Part shown: positions 11,179-19,378 of the stretch, one piece after another
Layout of the letters: each line of letters begins with the position of its first letter
Position numbering within the stretch: the stretch's first letter is position 1
Assembly: GCA_019400425.1 (NCBI GenBank)
Contig: JAFREE010000234.1
Location: 1 to 28,643, forward strand
Length of the DNA stretch: 28,643 nt
Reading direction: 5' to 3'
DNA from: Hymenochaete sp. R1
Taxonomy: Eukaryota; Basidiomycota; Agaricomycetes; Hymenochaetales; Hymenochaetaceae
Notes under the pieces: model-generated
What the model was told of the DNA's origin: nothing
The model's input: only the letters and a program-made list of their open reading frames with translations
The model's database searches: none
Program-made: the position numbers and the translations under genes

Positions 11179-11963
11179 TCATGTGCGGAAACGGTATGCA
11201 ACGCCTGGCAGTGATTGCATCCTGTTTCTAGAGTGAGACTTCTGTACAATCTTTTGCCACTCAGTACTAAGCAGCGATAAACGAAGTTACCTCGCGGTAT
11301 AAAAGGGCATCCTCCCTAGCCCTGTCCAAATCTTTCCTCAGCGCTGTATTCTCGAGCTGGAGCTTCTCAAACTGCTTGTGGAGAGACTCTAAGCCCTACA
11401 AAACAATGAGAGTCCGGTATATTACGGTTGTAAAACATGTTACATGTACCTCTGCGCCATTCTCTTTCTCAATAGGCCCATACTCCGAGCTTGAATCGCT
11501 TCCGTCGGGGTCAGTGCCGTGCCTAGCTCCCGGAATAAGTCGAGTATACATGAGTGAGCTGTCGTACGGTGGTAGAAATCTAGAGAAAGCATCGGCTACC
11601 TCAACTTGAAAGCCGTGCCCTTATATAAAGACGATGTGGCTCACTTATTTGATCCGCCTGCAGCCTTCCATCCTTTGTCTGGATCTCTTTTATTTTCTAA
11701 AGCGAAGACGATTGTGTTCATTGTTGCTGCAGACTACCAAAATTTTGGCTTCTGTGGCAAGGCTCCCCGGTTTCCAAACAGCGTAGGTAACTGACTTGTG
11801 AGAAAACAAGCAATCGAAAAAATTCTGGTACTGATTTCCTTACACACTCGAACATGTTTGAAAAAGAGGCGCAGGTGGCATCTGAAGCTGCATTTCCCGA
11901 GCGTCGGATTTGATTAGCATGGGTCCGAGTCGAAAGGCAGATTTTATCACATGGGTCGCTCAA
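11179..11963 (-). CDS. Unknown coiled-coil protein (180 aa)
   Basis: Six exons in consistent phase: 11844-11963, 11738-11794, 11645-11696, 11450-11595, 11291-11395 and 11179-11241. Introns are 49, 41, 49, 54 and 49 nt. The N-terminal third is Cys/Ser-rich. A beta-like stretch (SVTYAVWKPG, then KILKIKEIQTKDGRL) and an acidic linker (DPDGSDSSSEYGPIEKEN) follow. A short leucine-rich coiled coil (about residues 125-158, FEKLQLENTALRKDLDRARE) ends the protein with a basic tail. No DNA-binding basic region precedes the coiled coil, so it is not an evident bZIP factor. The 41-nt intron (11697-11737) is short for this window and is the least certain join. I do not recognise a family. Confidence 0.6.
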
Positions 11964-12132
11964 ATGTCAAACGAATAGCAGTATAAAGAGAAATGGGTGA
12001 CGTTGGAAAACGTGCTTTTATTTATTATGATAATTTATTTTACAACGGCTCGAAGAAAGAATCAAAACTAAGACATGACCCAAGAATCAATGCGACTTTA
12101 TCAACAATACCAGTTTGTTGGAGGAAGAAATG

Positions 12133-13382
12133 TTATTGCGGCGCTCGCAATCGAGTTGGGCACAGAAGTGACACTTCTGGGGGATAATCCGACACCAACA
12201 CGTTTGAAAGTCGAGAAATCGGGACCTTCTTTTCGAACAATGCGGCGATTCTGCAAGGCAAAAGGGTGAGACGAAACATGCGGTTAGGGACAAAGGAACT
12301 TACGAAACAGCTGCTCGGTCTGCTGCTTTATAGTTTACTCTGGAGACACCCCTGCCTCTGAATCCATCAACTTCCACCATCAACATGGCACCCGGAAAAG
12401 CTATTCTTTTACCATAAAGTAGACCGCGTATACATTTACTGCCCTTGCGAAGACGCAACCTGTCAAAGCCAACGATTACTGCAAAAGTGATTGATCGCCT
12501 CGCCAATGCAACGGTGCATCGTATTTTGTGAGTTTTGCTACGAAACACACCCACTTCAGCCTCAAGGACAGGGCGAGTGAGATTTGGAAGGTCTGATAGC
12601 GAAGAGGAATTGATTTTCCTCATTTCCGGACAGCTGGGTCGGAAATGGTAAACCCTTGCTTCAATTGTAATTTGATCCTAGCAAAACATATTCAATCTTT
12701 AAAGGAAACGTATGTATTAAAGAAGCGTGACACAGTACCAGAGGTTCTACAGCTCTTGGAGGACCACCGGCGCGTCCTTCGACGGAACCAGCAGAATTGG
12801 CGGCGCTGCTTGCAGACTGGATTGGCAGGGATGATCGCAGGCGGTAGGGACGCTGGGGCTGCGTGGGTGGTTGATGAGGACGTTCAAATTGTGTCGTACT
12901 GACTCTAGGCATGGAATATGCGTCTTGGGTAGCGAATGAGGAGCTTTGGAAAGGTTTGTAGGTCTGCAACAGCTCTAGAGGGGGTGTTAATTGCGGCGTG
13001 ACTGTTGAGACCGCTTCCTTTAAAAGCTCCTACTTCGTTCCGGGGAGCGTCGTCTCATTATACTTAGAAAGCCATTGTGCTTAGCGTCGTGAATGAACCC
13101 GAGCCCATCCATCGTGAAAGGAGCACCGACACGTTCGAAGGCAGGAGGGGGACGTAGATCAATGGCTTTGTTTGCGAACATAATGGCCGTTTTCAGGTCA
13201 GTCGTCGATTCTATTGTTGCTAAGACGTTAAAAGAGAATCTGGGAAGGCTCGGAGTCTCGAGCCTGCAGTAGCATATGAGGGTGCGTTGTAAAGCAGAGT
13301 AATACGGGGAGGTGGCAAGGATAGTACTAGCGAACGAACCGTTACGATCGGCACGGTCGTCATCGTCGAGATCGCGGCACAT
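12133..13382 (-). CDS. Unknown protein (about 357 aa)
   Basis: Exons 13064-13382, 12739-13001, 12304-12677 and 12133-12250 join in phase through introns of 62, 61 and 53 nt. The last intron has a GTAAGT donor and a TTGCAG acceptor. The middle is Pro/Gln/Ser-rich and probably disordered. The second half looks folded and basic (VVGFDRLRLRKGSKC-like segments with VSRVNYKAADRAAVSIAALF at the last exon join). No known domain is recognised. The start is uncertain because all three minus-strand frames are open over 13220-13430. I chose the first ATG (13380-13382) of the frame that joins the downstream exons, and an upstream exon in another frame is possible. The gene is divergent from the TET/JBP-like gene, with about 290 nt between starts. 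Confidence 0.55.
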
Positions 13383-13672
13383 AAGGTTTGAAAGGTGTGA
13401 AAGGAAGCGGCACACCGCCAATTGCAACCGGATGGTGCCATGCGCGAGGCATTCCTTTGACCATTGAAGAAGCGGAGGCGGAGTCGCGGAATGGAAAGGA
13501 ACGGAAGAAGTGTGATCGGAACAGGTCCGAGCGCGTCACAGAGCCTACGCGTGTGCTCTTCCATTTACTTCTCACTTCTTTGCTTTCGTGTCTCCTTGCG
13601 GCGTTTTTCTTCCTGCCTCAAGCGCTTTGAACAAACATCCTCTAATCAATCTCTCTCGACACACCAACTGGC
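13383..13672. other. Divergent promoter region
   Basis: Lies between the minus-strand unknown gene and the plus-strand TET/JBP-like gene. Pyrimidine-rich stretches precede the ATG at 13673. No defined site is recognised. Confidence 0.45.
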
Positions 13673-15473
13673 ATGGAACTTGAATCCGAACATAAGTACT
13701 TGCAAAAACTCGCTGTGAGCACTGCTCAAAAAATTCCCGTACGTTTGCTTACTTCCATCCGCAGTCGAAAGTGTGCAGCGTTCCCACTTTCGATTTTGTG
13801 GCCTACGCAAAGCAAAACTCTGGAGATTATGGAATAGCAATAGACACGACGCCAGAAAGTATATTTGAGGCAGACAATGAAGTTCGGTACGACGGTCGAT
13901 TTGATGCGTTGGGCAAGGCGAGGGATGCACTTCTCAAGTACGGACCTGAAGATTTGTGTGCGCTCCTTGGGCACCGTTCTCCGCAGAGTACTGTCAGCGA
14001 TGAAAATCTCCATCCCCCTGAATTAAAATCCACCGTTGATTCAGCATCCGCGTCGTTTGACGAGGAGAAGCGTCGGGCCAAAGCGCGAGCAAACGCGGTG
14101 AAGAACAGATCGAGAAACTCGCGAAAAGCAGCAGAGAGGGCAGCTTACAAATCCGCAGCCTTGAGTCGACCCCAAAAACACTCTGCAGAGGAAAAAAAAA
14201 AGAGCAAGCAAGCCAAGAAAAGCGCACACTACCTCAACCGCCACTACGAGCAAATGGGCAAGAAAGTCATTGCAGGTGCTGACGTATTCCAGACAGATGT
14301 CTCGTCTGACTCATTGCCAAGGTCAAAGCAAGGTTTCATTGGCAAGAATATCGAGGAAAAAGAACCTTCACCACCCTCCTCCGATAGCCTCGATGCATTG
14401 CAGGCAAATGGCTATATATATGCAAAATCAGACCCTACGTGAGTACCCACTCTCACAGTCGTCATTATATGAACCTTCTGTTAGTAAACCCACGGTTTTC
14501 ACGGACCGAAACGACAAAGTTTTCGCCGTGCGACCCTCTCATCCTACGAACTGGGATGCTATCTGCACAAAGGTAGACGAGGTACTCCAAAACACTCACA
14601 AAGAGCTGGAGAAGGTCATGGCGGACGCAGAGTTATTGGATCACAAGAGGGGGAGCTTTCCCAGTATCTGTTTTGGCTTCTCATCTGGGCAGGGTTCAAA
14701 GGTAAGTGTTTTATTAGATCGAAAAGACCATCCTGATAGAAATTGAATCAAATGCAGTTCCCAATATCGCTGCGGGCTTCTAATGCAGAGAAAAAGGATG
14801 CAAAGAAAGAGAGGATTATCCAGGTGTTGCTCAAATTCGCAGGTCACGAAGCTGTGAAAAAATACACCAATCACGTAGCAAGTCAGTCCCAGCTTTTTCT
14901 TTTTCTGTCCAACCCCCTCCCTCAACCTTCCCCATAGGAGTATTTTCGACATACTTTCCCAAGCTTTCCATGCTATATAAGTTCGAGCAAGTGAGGTTGC
15001 GCATTGCACTTGAGACTCTCGGGATAAATGTTCCGGAGTACTTCCCAAACTCTCCATTCGACTCAGCTGCGCTCAATATGGGCGGGAACGCCGTTACAGT
15101 TTGGCATAGGGATTTCCGAAACTTGGCATGGGGCGTCTGTTGCGTTGGTGTCTTTGGGCGATTCAACCACGAAACTTCCGCGCATCTTCTCATGAAGGAG
15201 CCAAAGTTAATCGTTGAGTTGCGCCCCACAGATCTCATCTTCTTTCCATCCGGGTCCATCACACACACAAGTCGCCCGCTTACAAACCCAAAATTGGAAG
15301 AAAGGCGAGCCGTGGCATTTTGGACTCCAGGAGGGAACTTTAGGTGGCTCTATCAAGGCGGCAAGACAAAGGGCGAGGCTTTGAATAAGGCTAAGGACTT
15401 AGATCGATGCGGTCAAACGCGATGGGATCAGGGCTGGGACATGCTTTCAACTTTCGAAGCCCTGAGCCTCTAA
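13673..15473 (+). CDS. Fungal TET/JBP-like 2OG-Fe(II) oxygenase (530 aa)
   Basis: Five exons: 13673-13714, 13765-14438, 14485-14701, 14758-14881 and 14938-15473. Introns of 50, 46, 56 and 56 nt are all in phase. The last exon holds a double-stranded beta-helix core: H409-R-D411 (WHRDFRNLAWG), a second metal His in FFPSGSITH (H462), and a downstream Arg (R475/R476 in LEERRAVAFW) positioned to bind 2-oxoglutarate. GGNFRW follows. Upstream lies SFPSICFGFSSGQGSKFP, which matches the N-terminal cap of the basidiomycete TET/JBP expansion. Residues about 105-175 are strongly basic, with many Arg/Lys/Ala, suiting DNA binding or nuclear import. Relatives oxidise 5-methyl pyrimidines in DNA. In fungi these genes are expanded and often lie near DNA transposons. 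The catalytic residues look intact. The substrate here is inferred, not shown. A general 2OG oxygenase of another type is the alternative. Confidence 0.85.
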
Positions 15474-15625
15474 TACAACCCCCCTCCCCCCTCCTCGAGA
15501 GCCAGACAAAAGATGTTTCGCCTTTCTCGATTCCCTTTCAACGGACGTTCTTTGATAGCGCCCCCCTCTCCGCTTTTTTTTCTCAATTGTTGTGGATCTG
15601 ATATTTTGGACGATGTTTGTCTTCG

Positions 15626-15952
15626 CATAGAGCAATCACATCGGAATTTCTGGAGGACTTGTGCGCAAGTAGCGAGGGCGTGACCTATCTGCCGAATGTG
15701 AAAACTTTGAAAATACACCCAAGACCTTCCAGAGAGCCGGAAGGTGTTTTTCTGAGCACGGAAATTCAGAAGTTGGACCGTCAGGCTTTGGGCCTGGCAT
15801 CATGGAGAGCGCATCAGCAAATTTGCGATCGTTGGAGCGTAGAGTGCACGAACTGGTCAAGGAACCGACTACCAACCTATCAAAAGAGTGAAAATGTTCC
15901 TTCAAAGTCGGTGTTGTTGAAGACTCCTTTCTGCTGCACATATAGAAACTAG
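15626..15952 (+). pseudogene. F-box/LRR-like C-terminal fragment
   Basis: A plus-strand frame with SEFLEDLCASSEG and YLPNVKTLKIHPR resembles the C-terminal leucine-rich repeats of basidiomycete F-box proteins, where a last LRR sits close to the stop. No F-box or preceding repeats are found upstream. The TET/JBP-like gene ends at 15473, so the 5' part is missing. The frame ends at a TAG around 15950. It looks like a truncated relic. Identity rests on short LRR-like spacing and is modest. Confidence 0.4.
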
Positions 15953-16365
15953 TGCTGATTACCCTTGTCTTTTAAAACACCGTGCTTAGGGCTCCGTTGC
16001 TACCTGCGCCGCGGAAATACTTGAAGCCAGACTGGCTTCAAACCCTGGCTCTAACACAGCCGTTCGATTAGATACTAGCAACCTGGGTGTGCTAGATACT
16101 ACAAGTCGAGGCTTCAAGACCCAGGCCGCCGTGCTTTGAAACGGGCATGACACTCGTCCCTCGACCTGCTCGTAAAAAGTGAAAAGGAGCAACACAGGTG
16201 CGCTCGCTAAGGATGTTAGCAAAGAATGAAAGAAGGGGCTTTCTGACGAGTCTTTCTTTCAATCCAGACTAGAGTCTTTCTCAAATACTCTGGCTCTGGG
16301 ACTGGAAAGGCAAGCTGGCGAAGAACAAGGCGTCTGATTCGATTTGTGAGTGAGAAACAAGTGAG
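15953..16365. other. Gene-free spacer
   Basis: No coding exon is supported. It contains a perfect inverted repeat at 16021-16041. A second, imperfect pair of CTAGCA/TGCTAG arms lies around 16075-16096. Confidence 0.45.
16021..16041. repeat. Perfect 10-bp inverted repeat, 1-nt centre
   Basis: TTGAAGCCAG at 16021-16030 and its reverse complement CTGGCTTCAA at 16032-16041 flank one A. Such near-palindromes can be dimeric protein-binding sites. A hairpin with a 1-nt loop would be strained. Function unknown. Confidence 0.7.
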
Positions 16366-16880
16366 TTATGACGATTTGGCGGAGTGGGTACTGCATTTGA
16401 TTAACCGCGGCGACCTTATTGCGCAATTGGCGCACGCGTTCGAATCGTGCTGCCTCAGAATCAGGAGCTTTTTTAGTGAATCTCCGTCACTTTCAAGTCC
16501 CGGGGATTTGGACAAGACGCGCACGTGATAAGAAACCCATTCTGTTCCGTACATTTCGGGCTCCCCCTCCAAGCGGAACATAAATGCGATCGGAAGCAAA
16601 GGGTTATTTAGAACCAAAGCATTGTCTCCGAACCGAGCCACTGGATGCATTCGACCCATAGAAATGGTCCTGCGCGACTTCAATTTGTGAATCCTACCGT
16701 TTTTTTGTGAAGTATAGGTCTGTCAAAAGTACGGCTGACTCAAACTTGTGACTCAACGCATCAGACAGATCGACTGGGCTGAAAATGGGATTGGTGTGCT
16801 GCGCCACGCGTCTTGAAGAGTTTCCAGAGCCTGGCCCCTTCTTTACCCAACTCTTCCACCCAATCTACTGCCGTGAACAT
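16366..16880 (-). pseudogene. Coding-like minus-strand remnant
   Basis: Stretches read as protein on the minus strand: AVDWVEELGKEGARLWKLF (to about 16820), NPIFSPVDLSDALSHKFESA, then MGRMHPVARFGDNALVLNNP and FMFRLEGEPEMYGTEW. Joining the first two needs a one-base shift near 16785. Joining the last two needs a 28-nt intron, which is too short for this genome. The start would also overlap the ATG of the plus-strand gene at 16879. It is best viewed as a decayed gene or chance open frames. No family is recognised. Confidence 0.3.
16499..16527 (-). promoter_or_regulatory. Bipartite 29-nt motif, copy 2
   Basis: Minus-strand CACGTG, an 8-nt spacer, then GTCCAAATCCCCGGG. Geometry is identical to the other copies. 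Unlike them it lies inside a coding-like remnant rather than clearly in a promoter, so it is the weakest of the four functionally. Confidence 0.45.
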
Positions 16881-17469
16881 GCTCGACCTGGACCAGGACG
16901 CCCGCCCTAGCATCTTCACTCGTTACCTCGAATGGGGACCCGAAAATGAACCTACAATTTGCTGGGGAGCTTACAAACGCCAATACCCTGGTCAGTATGG
17001 CCCTGGCCATGAGCACCTGGCAATTCGAGCGGAGAGGCGAGCAATTCAAACAACACACTCAATGGTGAAGGGGATGCCGTTTTTGATGAGGGAATTAAGA
17101 CACATCTTAATTGTGTACGTTCTCAACTCTAGTTTCGATAAACAGCAAAACTAACCGGATGTTAGAGGGTGCCCTCATGCATCGGAGCTGGGCGACCACG
17201 AAATGCACCTTACGCTACACCTCCAACGAAAAGGGTTTGTAACCTTCGCTAAAGTGCACCTGCGCTGCTCATGGGATCTCTCAGGGGTAAGATTCCTTCG
17301 AAATCCACGATGTTTCGCCTTTACTAAACTTTCGCAGCCTTTTGACATGCGGAACGCAACTTGGACTTGGGTTGAGGAGCGAAAAGAGGAGGGATGGCAC
17401 GGTTCCTTAAAAGTGCACGACGTTAATTCCCCATTTCCCAAAGGATACAGAGGTGCGTCGTTCTTTTAG
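16879..17469 (+). CDS. Small unknown protein, paralogue of the gene at 562-1159 (162 aa)
   Basis: Exons 16879-17114, 17166-17286 and 17338-17469 (236, 121 and 132 nt). Two 51-nt introns have phases 2 and 0. The first has a GTACGT donor and an ACTAAC branch point, the second a GTAAGA donor and a CGCAG acceptor. Similar to the minus-strand gene at 562-1159 at PTICWG, MHLTLHLQ and NATWTWVEE, with both introns at matching positions and phases and the first exon identical in length. The region between is rich in charged residues and probably helical (HEHLAIRAERRAIQ). No known domain, signal peptide or membrane segment is seen. The products may be small beta-rich binding proteins, but this is only inferred from strand-like patterns. 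It lies downstream of the TET/JBP-like gene on the same strand. Confidence 0.75.
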
Positions 17470-17699
17470 AGAAAGAAACGCTGTTGAGGGTGACGTTGTA
17501 GGTGTTGTTGAAGGATCGGGACGCAGCAGCTGCTCGTATGCTGCGCATTAGTGAATTTGTGACGAAATGCTTTTTTATCTGTTTTTCTTGCGAATTATAT
17601 CCTTCTTTGTTTGCCTTTGATCGAAAAAAGCTTCGTTCCGCAAATCGCCAAAAGTCAATCCTTTTTACGTAATAATTTTCGATCAAAGGGCTTGAAAAT

Positions 17700-17728
17700 C
17701 ACATGACTATTCTCTGAAAGTCCCCGGG
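17700..17728 (+). promoter_or_regulatory. Bipartite 29-nt motif, copy 3
   Basis: Plus-strand CACATG, an 8-nt spacer, then CTGAAAGTCCCCGGG. The 15-mer is identical to that of copy 4 (23925-23939), while the spacers differ. That pattern is expected of a two-part protein site rather than a simple duplication. It lies 134 nt before the ATG-like start at 17862. Confidence 0.6.
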
Positions 17729-17773
17729 TTCGCGAGCTTAAGCGCAGTCTTTCCCATACCTCCCCCCGACTCT

Positions 17774-17828
17774 CCCTCTCTCCTCTTTCTCCCTCCCTCT
17801 CTCCTCTTTCTCCCTCCCTCTCTCCCTC
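17774..17828 (+). repeat. Polypyrimidine tandem repeat, 21-nt unit x about 2.5
   Basis: A C/T-only 21-mer beginning CCCTCTCTCC is repeated perfectly at 17774-17794 and 17795-17815, then partially. CT-rich tracts are common just upstream of fungal transcription starts, so this may be a core-promoter element. Confidence 0.7.
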
Positions 17829-17861
17829 TCTGAATTTTCTTCAACTTCTATCGCTTTCAAG

Positions 17862-18686
17862 ATGAGCCAAGGGCCTCTCATTTGAGTCATTCAGCCGGTT
17901 TGTCTGCAGGTCCATCGGCAACACGCCCATATGCGCCGCGCCCATACCTACTTGTCCATGCCAGTGACGGCGATGGAACCGACACCTCAATCTCTTCTGT
18001 AATTAATATTGGATCTCCCTCTGGTACATGCATCTCGCGCCTCCTACATTCAACTCATCGCTGCTACTGGCGTAGATTGATCGTTGTGCATGAACAGCAT
18101 TTGCCACGGTGTTTGTCAGGGCGGAGCTGTGCGGACCCGGGGACCGTGCCAACCGGTACGCATTTGCATTCGATGTGCAGGGTGCGTTCAAGCTGGCTTT
18201 CAAAAGCAAAGACGTCACTAATTCCCATTCAGATATTCTACGCATACAAAATCGCAGGCCTTTCTCAAGGATGTGGGACTTAATTCCGGCGTGTGTTTGA
18301 AAGCCCCTCCCCCCCTCCGGAGCCCGCTCCCAACGTCAAATTGAGGGCGATCCTGGTGGGTGAATTGGATGCGTTCCAACTGAGCGTCGACCTTCAGGGA
18401 GATTTGAAATAAAGCGATGTCCCTGTGACGATCGAGGTTGAATCAAGACGGTTGAAACAGAGCCGGTTGAACATTTCCAGGTGCGTGAGGCGCATCATAC
18501 ACTTTGGCTCGTTCCTGACAAACGCTCCTCAGCTCCAACTTCAAAGGGCCTGTCTGCACGACGATGTTTATAACCGGGCGCCTCCAAGCCACGATCGCAA
18601 AATCAGGCATCCGGCACGGCGGCATGCGCTTCTACTATCGAACTGCAATCGAAACCTTTTGCTACAAATGTAACAGATTGATGTAA
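17862..18686 (+). pseudogene. Interrupted unknown gene
   Basis: A promoter-like CT tract precedes an ATG in the context TTTCAAGATGAGCC at about 17862, but that frame stops after seven codons. Downstream blocks look coding: GPSATRPYAPRPYLLVHAS (about 17908), VFVRAELCGPGDRANRYAF (about 18109) and LRAILVGELDAFQLSVDLQG (about 18340). The last two exons are convincing: a frame ending at 18480 is spliced by a 52-nt intron (18481-18532, GTGCGT..CTCAG) to 18533-18686, with GPVCTTMFITGRLQATIAKS before the stop. The exon before 18480 carries TAA at 18410 in the same frame. Another good intron (GTGCGT with a CACTAAT branch, about 18182-18232) interrupts the middle. Blocks do not all join in one frame, so decay or an unusual structure is likely. 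No family is recognised. Confidence 0.35.
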
Positions 18687-18694
18687 CAGATTGA
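18669..18694. repeat. 13-nt tandem duplication
   Basis: TGTAACAGATTGA occurs twice in tandem (18669-18681 and 18682-18694), overlapping the stop codon of the preceding frame. It is typical of replication slippage. Confidence 0.8.
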
Positions 18695-19378
18695 TGTTCA
18701 ACGAGCGCCGTCCTAGGTTCGCCTGTTTTATTAGCAGAGCGTCTAAAAGCTTGAGTGAGTGAGGATAGCAAAGACGAGGTCGAAGGCATCGCAGATTCGA
18801 ACATTGCTGAACATAGCGAACGGTGCTTTCCCTTAAAACTCCACCTCTGAAGTAGGGCGAGAAGCGATGCCCATCGACAACCTCTAATTGTCATCGTCGT
18901 TCTCAAAATTGGTGACAACTTAAGGAAATAAGGAGAAGATCTGCGAAAGCAAAAAACTTATTCCAGCCACAATCGTCGAAAATCAGGTGGCTCGGAAAGA
19001 AATTGATGATCTCCTGCATTCTGGCAATGCGAAGCATAATAATACTTGTTGTGATTTTTGGACTGCAGGGATATCTTGCAAATAACAGACCACACGGTCA
19101 GTTTCAGGTTCTTCTTCCATGGATCCCGCCATTTGATGCCATGTCACGCTGCATCTGTCCTTTCGTCGAAGCTCGTTTTTTTAGGGAAACGGATGTCATA
19201 AAATCTTTCACCCATGCAGTTGCCGTTGACTTTCACACGGGCGTTCTTTCCTTTGCACAAATCATCGATGGAAAGTTTTCCCCAAGGGGCACTGTGAGAA
19301 AGCATTTAATAGATAAATCAATAGTTCCAATAATTGATATTCCAAGAGCATAGACTAATTGCGAAAGAAATACCCAAA
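18687..19378. other. Gene-poor region between converging units
   Basis: Lies between the damaged plus-strand gene and the 3' end of the JmjC gene. It contains one coding-like remnant (18927-19085). A 116-codon plus-strand open frame (19003-19353) overlaps it in another frame, and I do not support that frame as a gene. Confidence 0.4.
18927..19085 (+). pseudogene. Coding-like fragment, unknown family
   Basis: A frame reading NKEKICESKKLIPATIVENQ, then a segment with VARKEIDDLLHSGNAKHNNT and a CCDFW, ends at TAA 19083-19085. There is no start and no joining exon upstream, so it looks like an internal exon left behind by rearrangement. The tidy hydrophilic composition suggests real former coding sequence. 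Confidence 0.3.

Larger units (their letters stand above)
17470..17861. other. Spacer with motif copy 3 and polypyrimidine repeat
   Basis: No exon is supported. The region holds AT-rich sequence (to about 17690), the bipartite motif at 17700-17728 and a CT tract at 17774-17828. Together these look like a promoter reading rightwards into the damaged gene at 17862. Confidence 0.45.

Noticed and set aside
16366..16460. tRNA-like pieces (GGCGGAGTGG resembling a Ser/Leu tRNA D-arm, and GTTCGAAT resembling a T-loop)
   Set aside because: No acceptor stem pairs across the ends, the T-stem has a mismatch and a G-U pair, and the anticodon arm is not convincing.
13458..17082. Shared peptide SMVKGMP in the minus-strand frame near 13458 and in the gene at 16879
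   Set aside because: Flanking residues do not align and one of the two frames is not supported as coding, so it is taken as coincidence.
18133..18139. A further CCCGGGG as a fifth copy of the bipartite motif
   Set aside because: No CACRTG at the required 8-nt distance, and it lies in coding-like sequence.
19003..19353. 116-codon plus-strand open frame with a hydrophobic N-terminus
   Set aside because: It overlaps a better coding-like fragment in another frame, has no splice partner or recognisable domain, and lies in decayed sequence.
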